From contig JAAXNY010000001.1 of the NCBI GenBank assembly GCA_013420905.1, positions 5,704,001 to 5,768,000 on the forward strand: 64,000 bases of DNA, written 5' to 3'. Position 1 is the stretch's first letter. Every line of letters starts with the position of its first letter. The notes beneath the pieces are model-generated. The model was given only the letters and a program-made list of their open reading frames with translations. It did not search any database and was not told where the DNA came from. Positions 32,601-43,246 of the stretch are shown here, one piece after another. The position numbers and the translations under genes are program-made. This DNA comes from Collybia mongolica (lineage: Eukaryota > Basidiomycota > Agaricomycetes > Agaricales > Clitocybaceae).

Positions 32601-34099
32601 TCCTGAAGTGGGAGGGGACACCCTCAAAAATCAGATCAATGGTGATCTGAAGTCCCCTATCACGGAGGTGTGGTCTAACCTTGACCTCTCATCCCAGGAT
32701 CTGGACCCTGTCCACCCTCTCAACTGCCCTGGCTCTCACCCCAAGGATGTATATCCGAGGTGTATTGTCTATGATATTGTTTCCCCTCCGTCAAAGGCGG
32801 ATAAGGAACACAAAAAGTTTATGGAAGATCATTCCACATCCCTCAAGGGGGCTGTAGACGTGGCCTCCCATTCTCCTAACCACATCTGTATCATTACAGA
32901 TGCGTCAACTCCCCCACTCCCTCTTCAGTCAGTCTCAGCTTACCAGGCATGGCATGAGGGCGATCTATACGAGGACTGGGCTGTGGCTGGTCTCTCCACA
33001 TCTGATGGTGCCGAACTGCGAGCAATTGCAGAGGGCATTACTCAAGCCAGGGAAATCAGACTCGATGATGTACATCAGATACACGTCTTTTCTGATTCTA
33101 CAAATGCGCTCCATCTGTGCATGGATGCATCTCACCACTCTGGACAACACTCATCCCTTGCCATCTGTTGCATGCTGGTGCCTTGGCTCCAACACAAACC
33201 TGGTAACTCTGTCCACTTTCACCACATCACACCCAGTGTGGAGATAGAGGACCACCAACTGGCACACATCCTCACCACCTCAACACGCATCGAGGCAGGG
33301 GGGGCGCCAGTTATATCTGCTGACTTTGCTAGGAGCGGGGCAGTCACATGCATGCTTGACAACTGGAAGTCCTTATTCCAGTCCTCAAAGTACATTGGCA
33401 AGAAATTCCTCCCTCTCTATGAGAAGAAGGACACCCCACTCACTCCAACCCATGTCAATAGTGGGCCCTAGATGCATAAGACTAGACACAGTCATGGTCT
33501 CACCGCACACTTAACACGCTGCGTAACTGGACATGCCCCCATAGGGACATTCCGATCTTGGTTCTTCCCCGAAGAGCCCACAGCCTGTAGGTGCAGATTC
33601 CCTATGGAATCTGTGCCACATGTACTTTGCCACTGCCTGTCTCACACACGGGAAACACCCCCAAAACAACAGCTGCTGTACAAGTGGCTGGTGGATTTCC
33701 TTGAAGCAAACAAGACTGCATTTCCATTTGATGTTCCTTAGTCCAACTCAGGCTGGGGGCGGTACACTGTGTTAGGTGGATTTGTGTTATGAGGTGCGCC
33801 TCGCGTTTCTTCCGGACCGGGATAATCAGTGGACTTGATCCACTTCCTGCTGCGGTGCACCGCAGTGGGGGGCCAACCCCCTGGTGTAGCTTGACCCTTA
33901 CCGGTCTGCGTAAAATGGGTCTTTGACCCGCGATACTCCTGGGGTGACTTCAGCCACCCTGGGACACCTCGGCTTGACAGTGCTTTGTCTTTTGTCCCCT
34001 CCACCCTTCATCCCATAATTACTTTGCAAAGTGAGCAACGCATGTATTAGGTACAATCGCTATATAAAATGTTGAAACAAAAAAAAAAAAAAAGAAAAA
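32601..34099 (+). mobile_element. 5'-truncated LINE (non-LTR retrotransposon), RNase H part and 3' end
   Basis: The open frame contains RNase H motifs ITDAS, GAELRAIAEG and VFSDSTNALHL. A TAG at 33469-33471 interrupts it and may be a TGG to TAG change. The same frame continues with TGHAPIGTF and CRCRFPMESVPHVLCHC to 33741. A 3' UTR follows and ends in an A-run at 34079-34099. The reverse transcriptase is missing, as is usual for truncated copies. Confidence 0.8.
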
Positions 34100-34510
34100 G
34101 GCTAAGCAAGTGGCTTTAGACTTGGACATTCCTTGGGATCCAGACATTGTCATACAAATGCAGAGTGCTAATGAACAAGTAGAGAAAACTGCAGGCCTAG
34201 TGTGCAATGTCCCTTTCTTGATTAATGACATGGCCATTTACCTCCAAGTACATATCATAAATTCACCTGCATACAAAGTATTACTAGGGAGACCATTTGA
34301 CATGCTCATGGAAAGTCAGATCAGAAATGCTAGAGATGGGGGACAAGTAGTCACTATCACTGACCCTAACATGGGACAAAGGTGTACTATCCCTACCCAT
34401 GCTAAAGGATCACCACCTACGTTCTTGAAAAGACAACTGGAACAGGATTTTTGGCCTTCAATGAATCAATCCAAAGTGATCAAGGAGAGCTAGCCATAGA
34501 AGTTGCTGAA
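34100..34510 (+). pseudogene. Gypsy protease fragment
   Basis: It matches 18064-18480 of the intact element ([30 protein letters not shown]). It begins directly after the LINE A-run. Many CpG sites of the young copy are changed (for example GCGCGCAAT to GTGTGCAAT). Confidence 0.85.
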
Positions 34511-34872
34511 GATGAGAACAGAGATTTTATTATGAGTCCTTATGTTTACATAAGTAACTTGTTCATCATCCTGGGTTTGCAGGGAGAATTCAGCATACCC
34601 AACAAGATCCAGTGTTGTTTTTCCCACAGTTAGTAAGTTTGAAGTATTCCGAGATTTCATTAGAACATGATCAGTAAACATTTTGAAGTACATCAGTAAG
34701 ACTTTGTAGTCATGGAAATATTTTTCTAACTGTGGGAATCAAATTAGCCGACGTGCGGATTTTGAGCAAAAAAGGCAACTGCTAACATGGGCTGCATTTA
34801 ATAATATAAATTCGAGTTAATTGGTCTTTTTCTTGGGATATCTCAAGAATTAATTAATAACTGTCCACTGCA
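34511..34872. other. Non-coding stretch, nothing recognised
   Basis: AT-rich. It contains CTAACTGTGGGAA and TTTTGAGCAAAA words that recur loosely near 40560-40600. Confidence 0.35.
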
Positions 34873-34942
34873 TAATCATGCTTACGTTTGCCAACTATGC
34901 TGTTAGAGCTAACAGCATAGTTGGCAAACATAAGCATGATTA
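34873..34942. repeat. Long hairpin, 34-bp arms with a 2-nt spacer
   Basis: The left arm TAATCATGCTTACGTTTGCC... ends in CTGTTAG, then AG, then CTAACAG... to ...CATAAGCATGATTA. Only one mismatch (C/T) was found in 34 bp. Confidence 0.85.
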
Positions 34943-34971
34943 CAAGAGGCTTGTTCCACTTCGGGTCAAAC

Positions 34972-35905
34972 TTTTCCCACAATACAAAATATTGCATATC
35001 TCCATAATGACAAGACCTATGGACACAATTTAGATTGCTACTACTAGATATGGTGAAGGGCTACCCAATTGGTATATTTATATGTGTTTGTATGTGTTTG
35101 TACACCATCAAATATCATGATCAAAAGTAGCTCTCTTACTACAAGCATGTTACAAATGAATATCAAGTTTGTGTATGACTTTGCCACACAGCTAGCCAAA
35201 CAAACAATACTGTCAAAGTTCCCACACTATAAATCATTGCATATCTCAACAACAACAAGGCCTATGGATGTAATTTAAATTGCTAGTGTTAGATATAATG
35301 AAGTACTACCTCATATATATGTTTGCATGTGTTTATATTTGTTTATATTATTCTAAACATTATCAACATCATTTTTCTTGCTATATATTACAAATGATTA
35401 CTGGTCTGTATATCACTTCACCACACATCTGGCTAAACAAACAATAATACTAAAAAAATTTCCTACAATATAGATGATGCATATCTCAGCAAATACAAAG
35501 CTGATGGACATGCTACTACTAGGCATTGTAAGGAATACTTTATGTGTATGTTTATATGTGTTTGTAGTTGTTTGTCCCTTCCAAATCTCATTATCAACAA
35601 CAGCCTTTTTACCACATATTACAAATGAATATGATCTGTATATTACTTTGCCAACATCTGGCCAAACAAACAATATTAATGAAGTTCCCACAATATAGAT
35701 AATGCATATCTCAGCAAATACAAGGCTAACAGACACAATTGAAATTGCTACTGCTCCTAGATCTATGGAGGGGGTACACCAGGAAATGTATATTTATATT
35801 TGTTTGTACCTTTCCAAATTTGATTATAACCTCTTGTTATATCGATTTGAACATCACATTTATATATTACTTGGCCATAAGCATAGCCAAACAAGTCAAT
35901 GTGGA
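34972..35905 (+). repeat. Diverged tandem repeat, four units of about 220-245 bp
   Basis: Units start at about 34972, 35219, 35459 and 35686 with TTCC(C/T)ACAATAT and GCATATCTCAGCAAATACAA. Each has a TATATGTGTTTGTA-type block, TATTACAAATGA and an end block GCCAAACAAACAATA. Units differ by many substitutions. No coding frame runs through. Confidence 0.75.
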
Positions 35906-36354
35906 TGCTCCTGGAATCTATAATGCTCAATATCTTGACAATAGCTAGCTATATGAGTATGGTTAAATATAGTATGTGATAACACAAAAACAAAAAACAC
36001 TTAACGGGCATATGTACATTTGTTTGAAGTTTGTCTGATGATGATATTTCTATTTTTAGCATATCTAATAAGTTCTTGATTAACCCAGGATGCAAGGCTA
36101 GAAAAAAATTGTTAAATGTTGAATAGTTGATATACATTTCAATACTGTGGAAACTTGGTTCTATTATAGGCATTTGCATTGATATTACTTCCTTATATCA
36201 CACAATTGGGTAGTCCAATCTATAAATAGGTACATTGGATGAATACTGTAGGTGTACCAGAAGTCTATATCAGCCTACTAGAGCTGTGTGAATAGTACAG
36301 GGGTAAAGTGTCAGTAAGAAGTAAACTAATATTTGTAAAAGGAATAAGAATATA
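35906..36354. other. AT-rich spacer, nothing recognised
   Basis: No gene. Its right part (36270-36354) loosely matches 42690-42780 and may belong to repeat R1. Confidence 0.35.
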
Positions 36355-36920
36355 TTGCAATGTAGACAGAATTACGCCAAGGTAGTCTCAAGGTATACAG
36401 CAGCATATAGGTGTATATACAATAGAACAAGGCATATCTGAGCAACCAGATGTGGGGCACATATGCACTCACCTTACACACATCTGGTTAGGGCACAGGG
36501 GTGATTGGCACTACTTGGTCTAGAGGGGTGCACACCCAGCCACCAGGTGGTGGTTCTACCATATGGAATACACCACTGCACCACCCATGTCCACCATGCT
36601 AGCTGCTCACTAGCAGATGTGGGCAGGCAGTCACTAGTGATATGGCAGGTGCCTCTGTAGTTCTTGTTGCAGCTCTTATTGTTGTGATTTTGCAGTTGTT
36701 ATTTTCACTGAGAGGTGGGTATGAGAGAGGGTGGTGGTATCCATAGCAGTGGGACCTGGCATTGTATTTGGCAGTATTGTGCACAATCATATGGCAGGGA
36801 GGTGATGGGAGGGGCAGCTGGGGATGTAGTGGTGAAGGTTGACAACAAGGCTGACAGGTAATGTGGCACCCATCAACAATATTCAGCTATTGCCAGTAAT
36901 GGCCAAGAGTGGGCAGCAGG
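36355..36920. repeat. Dispersed repeat R1, copy 2 (inverted relative to copy 1)
   Basis: Reverse complement of 8302-8893. It runs from GACAGAATTACGCCAAGGTA to AGTGGGCAGCAGGGGG. Confidence 0.65.
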
Positions 36921-36949
36921 GGGTCATTATAATAACAAGCACCTTGGAC

Positions 36950-37310
36950 TGGCAAGCTCATATTGCTAAATGGTTAATCTGCATGTTTTATGCACATGAC
37001 ATGTAACCTTGAGGCCTTGTATTTGACTCCCCAAAATATTGCATTTTTGTGCATTAAATAAGCAATGGTAACTATAATTAAGTAAGCAATCTGGACAGTC
37101 TGCATGGATTTCATGGGGGGTTGTTCCAAGCTGGGTCTGAGCATCCAAGTAACAGCATGGATTTATGGACTTAGCTTTGACTTGGCTCAGATGCAGACTG
37201 TCAAATAAGCAGGGCTCCCTGCCAAACAGGGTCTGAGTCAGTCTGCAGACACCTGCATTTGTCTGTGTGGTCTGTGTGGCTCATGTGGCTCAGTGTAAAG
37301 TCCCCAGAGA
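36950..37310 (+). repeat. tRNA-derived SINE-like element, second copy
   Basis: A-box-like TTGCTAAATGG (36963-36973) and B-box-like TATTTGACTCCCC (37020-37032) are followed by a tail ending ATGTGGCTCAGTGTAAAGT. CpG sites in the tail are gone compared with 28690-28885. Confidence 0.5.
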
Positions 37311-37718
37311 AGCTACTGAGTTGGTTGTATATTTGGAATATACAAATATGGGTCTACATTTTCAAGTTTGTTAATTTTTTCACACAGTCCATCTCTGAGA
37401 GTCTGAGTCCCCACTTTACCGGCTGACTTGTTTTTAAGGAAAATGCCTAGATATATATTGTTAGCTTTTATTAATGGATATTTGTATAGGATCTATAAAC
37501 ACCAACCTCTATTGGCAATTCATATGCAGTTGCTTATATCATACACCATGGGTATGGGTGAAGTTGTAAGGGGATCACTTGTTTGACCACATCTAGCCAT
37601 CAGAATCACTATTGCACAGCTTGCATAGCCTCACTGTTATATCCATTATTCTGACACACACTGCTTTAACCCCTTGACGGATAGTAGTTTACTCTGGACT
37701 GACATATCACAGATGGAT
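37311..37718. other. Spacer, nothing recognised
   Basis: AT-rich with no supported frame. Confidence 0.35.
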
Positions 37719-37968
37719 TGTTGCATCAGTAGAGTTACTGATATCAGATTCTGTTGTTATTTGAGACATAGGCACAATGTACTGTATATAAGGTGCCCCT
37801 TCCTCACCATGGAAGGGCACCTGTGCAATAGACTTGGGCTGGGTTCTCTACTCATAGTCAAGCCTCTAGTGCTCTATGCTCATCCCTTCCCTGCATGGTT
37901 GTTCATACTGTGTATACTGCTCCCTGTCTGAGCCTCTTGGCAACATGACCCCTTACAGAAGTGCAACA
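37719..37968 (+). repeat. Possible solo LTR of a Ty1/copia-type element, 250 bp
   Basis: It starts TGTTGCA and ends TGCAACA, the inverted ends usual for copia LTRs. A TATATAAGGTGCCCC stretch follows the expected TATA position. The flanks show no convincing 5-bp duplication. Confidence 0.5.
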
Positions 37969-38237
37969 AGTATTTGGCAAGCTCAAATGTGTGGTCATAT
38001 TACACCTTCATGTTATGTATCCATCAGGCCTTCCATGATGTCAAGCTACTCCCTGTACCCTACAATCTAATTCTAGGACAATGCCTGACAAGTGTTCCAG
38101 AACCAAACTTATCAATGACAAAAAGTAATATAAAGTTGAATAGATTCTGGATAGCTAGTTCTATTGCAACAACCTGGTTCTAGAAATATAAAGAAAAGTT
38201 AATCAAAAAAAAAACATAAGGACTTGTATCTGCCAGT
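37969..38237. other. Spacer, nothing recognised
   Basis: Mixed sequence with an A-run at 38206-38215, right before the gypsy fragment. Confidence 0.35.
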
Positions 38238-38714
38238 AATGGCCCTCTACCTCAAGTATTGTAGGACTGGGTTGCCACATATTATAGATCCCTTAGGTAT
38301 TCCACCATGGTCATACTCTGAAATGAAGAAAGACTGGAATGGGATTGACTCCACCAGTAGTGTCATGCCTGAGGTAGTTATCATCAAATTCCCAGTCCCC
38401 CCCAAAGGGTAAGGTGTCTTCCTCATCTGTTTCATTTATTTGCAAGTTAGCATCCCTTTGGGTGAGGGATTTATGTCTTGCAGTTACAATACTCTTTATT
38501 CCATCTCTAATGGCTTTTGATGAGCCCATTAACTCTCCTGTGGTCAATGTGATAGGATTGTCTAACACCTTTGCAATTATATCGCCACCTTGAATTTTTA
38601 CTTTTATCAGGGACTTAGTTTCATAAGCTGGACTGCACTTGGTATTAAAAATAGGTAGTGGATCAACTGGTTCAGGGTTGCTTTCCATTCTCTGGGGTAT
38701 GTATGGTACCGCAG
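38238..38714 (-). pseudogene. Gypsy protease-ORF fragment (part 1), reversed
   Basis: The minus strand matches about 17455-17920 of the intact element ([30 protein letters not shown]). Stops and a frameshift near 38360 break it. It continues beyond a solo LTR at 39947. Confidence 0.85.
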
Positions 38715-39946
38715 TGATAGGGCCCAAAATTGTTTGCACTTGTAAAGTCAACAAGTAAGGCTATTAGTATCATTTCTAATAACCAAGTAAATGGTAATAG
38801 AGGATTAGAGTTGAGCTCTGAGATGGCTAATCAGAGTGAACTAGTCTAATGGTTAATACACTATCAGTACAGAGGACTATGAGTATGGACTATTATTAGT
38901 TCTATTCACCATGCCCAGTTACAACCTTGGTATCTTAAATCATAAGTAACCATTGTAGTATGATACCATTAGTCCAGGGATCACCATTAATAGGAGAAGT
39001 ATGTAATTGTAAATTCAGGACTTGCACAACCCAAGTCTAATCAGGGGCACTTGGTGTTAACTACTGGAAGAGACAGGACACTGTAAATAACAACTGGAAC
39101 AATCAGGAGAAGTAAAAGACAGTGCCACACTGTTTTAAAAATAACCAAATGCACTGTCAAGCATTGATAAGAGTTTAGCCAGCTCTTTCAATATTGGCCA
39201 AGTAATAAATAACAACATAATTGGCATGTATGGCATGTGTGCCAAGTTGTAGAGGATGAGTCAGCATTAAATACAGACCCTTGGCGCAGGAGGGCCTTGT
39301 TCCATATAAAATTACAATTCTTTATAATATTTAGTTTGTACACTATAAATAGACTGTAGATAAGTAGCGCAGAGGCAAGGAATCTTACCCCCACTTCAAG
39401 CTACTATAGGATATACAAATCATATTTGTTGAAACACTATTGCACACACAAATTAAGGATTGGATTGCTTCAATTGTCTTGATTAGAATTGTCTCAAAGC
39501 ATTTGGCTAAAGAGATCACAGAATTGAAGAGCTCAGTTCATTTTGAACTTAGTACTTGTATTGTCTGTTGGAATTATTAGGCACTTGGCCTTTGGTGCAC
39601 TTGGCACTGTTGTTTTAAAAGTCACTTGGACTTATAGATCCACTTGGGATCATTAATAATTGAACATACACTTGGTACTCAGTCTATTGGATCAAAAGAT
39701 ATTATAAGAATATACCTAAGGTCTTAACACTTGTGTTAGGGCTTTGTCCTAATCAAACCCGTCGAGAGATCAGTGAAAAGAGCCTTGACTAGTACTATTA
39801 AAACTAGCTTTCAAGCACTCAAACCCAAACTCAAAACAGGCAATTCCTACTGTTTGTGTGTTGATTATTAGATTTGGTGTGTGTGTGTGTGTAAGAGATT
39901 ACACTTCATAGCATCAGCACACTTATAGCCCAGGAACCCCCTTTCA
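38715..39946 (+). repeat. Solo gypsy LTR with 4-bp target duplication GCAG
   Basis: TGATAGGGCCCAAAATTG to CCCCCTTTCA (1,232 bp). GCAG flanks both sides (38711-38714 and 39947-39950). It is strongly CpG-depleted relative to the young LTR (GTCGAGCTCCGAGACGG became GTTGAGCTCTGAGATGG). Confidence 0.9.
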
Positions 39947-40080
39947 GCAGGCACATCAATGTAGGGCATCTCTTTTCATAAGGGTGACTTTGCTGATGTT
40001 TCAACAATTTTCACTTTCTTTTTCCTAGGAGGCAGTGCTACTGGCTCCTCCTCACTACTTGGGTGGAGTGGGCCAACACA
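39947..40080 (-). pseudogene. Gypsy protease-ORF fragment (part 2), reversed
   Basis: The reverse complement gives the sequence just upstream of part 1 in the intact element (CCTACATTGATGTGCC, then the Lys-rich AAAAAGAAAGTGAAAATTG). The solo LTR therefore inserted into this older fragment. Confidence 0.8.
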
Positions 40081-40944
40081 CTGTGTGGCAGGTACTTGTT
40101 CCTTATTTCTTTTCTTAGGAGAAATAAGTCCATTCCACATTCAGGAAGTTGTAAAAATGACTAGAAACAATGTAGATGATAGTTTATGGAGGTCATGTGA
40201 CCATGGGAAAAGCTTACAAAGTAAACAAGCAATGCCTATCCACAAAACCCAATGCCATAGCTTGCCTGGCTATGGAGAAAACACAAAAACCATCAGAACT
40301 AACTTTTTCCCAGGATCATGGACACTAAATAAGCATTCAGATTGTTGTCATGTATTTGGTATACTTATGTGGTGGAATAGATCATGTGATATGTGTCAAT
40401 AAATAGAGAATTCAATCTAATTTGTATTTCAGGTAAATATAGTTGTAGTTGTTGATTATTCCAATGTTTAGTGTAATTTCCCACAAGGGTCATTGTTGTT
40501 ATAAGATGTTTGTTCACCCCTGACATAACACACAGACCTTCAAAACTAGCTGAATCTGGACATTTCTAAAATTTTGCTCAAAATGGACTGTGGGAAAAAT
40601 GTGCTCAACAAGGAAATTGTAGAGCCATGTTTGTACATTCCAAACATATAAAAACAAAGTTAATAGCTTTACTGGTTATGGAGAAAAACACAAAATAAAT
40701 TTTGAAACACAACACTTTGAAATATTAGATATGCATAATTTTGATGGCATCATCAAAAGCATTATGTAAGCATCCCAAATACATGCAAATTATGTTGCAA
40801 TACTTTGTATTTGTGGAGAAATGCTGTAAAAAGCCATAAGAGAAGAAAAATCCCATTATAGAAATATTTTCCCACAGTGTTGAAATATGAATCAATGAAT
40901 GAATCAACTTTTTGCCCGAAAACTGGGTTGATAAAGAACTCGTA
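40081..40944. other. Non-coding stretch, nothing recognised
   Basis: AT-rich, with loosely repeated words GGTTATGGAGAAAA/GGCTATGGAGAAAA at 40268 and 40673 that suggest a decayed tandem repeat. It ends in a (CA)n tract that belongs to the next LTR. Confidence 0.35.
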
Positions 40945-42022
40945 ACACACACACACACACCAAATCTAACAATCGACACACAAACAGTAGGAATCGCCTG
41001 TTTTGAGTTCAGGTTTGAGTGCTTGAAAGCACTAAGTTTTAATAGTACTAGTCAAGGCCTTTTTCACAGATCTCTCTCTCAACAGGTTTGATTTGGACAA
41101 AGTCTTAACACAAGTGTTAAGACCTTAGGTATATTTTTATAATATCTTTCAATCCAATGGACTGAGTACCAAGTGTACATTCAATTATTAACAACTTCAA
41201 ATGAACTGAGCTCTTCAATTCTGTGATCTCTTTAGCCAAATGCTTCAAGACAATTCTAATCAAGACAATTGAAGCAATCCAATCCTTAATTTGTGCACAC
41301 AATAGTGTTTTAACAAATATGATTTGTATATCCTATAGTAGTGCGAAGTGGGGGCAAGATTCCTTGCCTTTGCACTACTTATCTACAGTCTATTTATAGT
41401 GTACAAACTAAATATTATAAAGAATTGTAATTTTATATGGAACAATGCCCTCCCGCACCAAGGGGCTTGTATTTAATACTAACTCATCCTCTACAACTTG
41501 GCACACACACCATATGTGCCAATTACATTGTTATTTATTACTTGGCCAATATTGAAAGAGCTGGCTAAACTCTTATCAACGCTTGACAGTGCACTTGGTT
41601 ATTTAAAACAGCGCGGCACTGTCTTTTACTTCTCCTGATTGTTCTGGTTGTTATTTACAGTGTCCCGTTTCTTCCAGTAGTTAACACCAAGTGCCCCTGA
41701 TTAGGCTTGGGTTGTGCAAGTCCTGAATTTACAATTACTTCTCCTCTTAATGATGATCCCCAGACTAATGATATCATACTACAATGGTTACTTATGAATT
41801 AAGATACCAAGGTTGTAACCAGGCATGGTGAATAGGACTAATAATAGGCCATACTCATAGTCCTCTGTACTGATAGTGTATTATACATTAGACTAGTTCA
41901 CTCTGATTAGCCGTCTCAGAGCTTGACTCTAATCCTCTATTACTGTTTACTTGGTTATTAGAAATGATACTAATAGCTTTACTTGTTGACTTTACAAGTG
42001 CAAACAATTTTGGGCCCTATCA
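40945..42022 (-). repeat. Gypsy LTR, reversed, truncated and internally deleted
   Basis: It begins in the CA tract (the outermost 60 bp are missing) and ends GGGCCCTATCA. A deletion of about 80-100 bp lies near 41192 compared with the intact LTR. CpG loss is strong. Confidence 0.85.
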
Positions 42023-42240
42023 ACAAGGCCTGCAGCAATGACAGCAACAGCAGCAGCAGCAGCAGCACCAACAACAGTGCAACAACCACCACCACCACTG
42101 CAAGGATGATAATGATAACTACAGGGGATGACCATGACAACAGGGACAACAGCAAGAAAAGCGGCCAGTGCTGCCACCACTGAAACCCAGGCCACTGACA
42201 ATGTTGCAGGGGCTGATGAGGACAACAGGAGAGAAATACA
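42023..42240 (+). pseudogene. Asn/Ser-rich gene fragment, same family as 32245-32600
   Basis: The plus strand reads CSNDSNSSSSSSTNNS. The reverse complement aligns with 32250-32480 (shared CATTGTCAGTGGCCTGGG and GCAGGCCTTGTTG). The LTR joins directly at its left end. Confidence 0.5.
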
Positions 42241-43246
42241 AAAAATCAGCTACAGATGTTTTCTAAGGCCTTGTGCTTGCTTTCCGTGTCCAGAATGTTC
42301 CATTTTTGTGTGCAGACCATGAGCAAACACAAAACATATATTCTTGTGGATCAACCACAGAGATGGCACCCAGGACAGTAGGAATTTGAAACTGGAGAAA
42401 TGAGGGAATATTCATGCCTTTATTCAGAAGGATTTTATCCTTTACTGCTATAGGAATGTCTTCCATGATGCTTTGTGTGTATGGTGAGTTTTTTTATTTT
42501 TAATTTAAAAAAGATTTATAAGCATTCTCATTTTGATACATACATTGCTTTCCACCACAAATTGATGTATCCCACTTGCAATTCATTTCTTGATACTACA
42601 GCTTTACATGCCCTCAAAGATTAAAGTTTTCAAGACTGCTGAAAAGAACTTTGGTCACAGGTCACACCACCTGCCAAATTGATTGAAATAGTACAGTATA
42701 TCAGCTCAATAGGGCCATGCAAATGATATGGAGAAGCATCAGTGGGGAGGTAAGCTACTAGCTGCAAAAGGGGTTAGTAAGGATGTGTCACAAGGTAGGT
42801 AGGGTTACTCCAAGATAAGCTCAAGGCATATGGCTGCATATGGGAGGTACATATGATGATGCAAGGTGTATCCAAGTAACTAGGTGCAGAGCAAGCATGC
42901 ACTCTCCTCTTACACCCCCAAATCTAGATCCCAGTCCCGAACCTGTTACTTCCTCTGTCCTCGACATGATGCTGATGATCATTCCAACTCATCTCGACGT
43001 GGACATAGAAACGGTTATGATAAAAACAGTACCCCCTAACAGGATACCATCAAATTGGACTAGACTATTTATACATTTGGATCTGCTGGATGGGTCGGTA
43101 GATATACAACGTGATTGGACGTGAAACGAAAACAAAAAGCGAAGCGAAGCGGAGTGGGTACCAAGACCCCTGAAGGATGATGGTGATGAAGACGAAGACG
43201 AAGGAAGTCGAAAAACAAGAACAGATAAACAGATGTTTTAAAAAAC
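42241..43246. other. Spacer with an R1-like remnant
   Basis: 42690-42905 resembles repeat R1 (CAAGGTAGGTAGGGTTACTCCAAG). From 42905 the base composition rises in CpG, marking the edge of the decayed repeat block. 43083-43246 is the downstream region of the Ras gene. Confidence 0.45.

Noticed and set aside
32220..32606. Plus-strand hydrophobic frame
   Set aside because: Arises from (GTT/GCT)n repeats; the opposite strand is the Asn/Ser-rich gene fragment.
34972..35905. CRISPR-like array
   Set aside because: Units are about 235 bp and diverged, with no short identical repeats separated by unique spacers, and the genome is eukaryotic.
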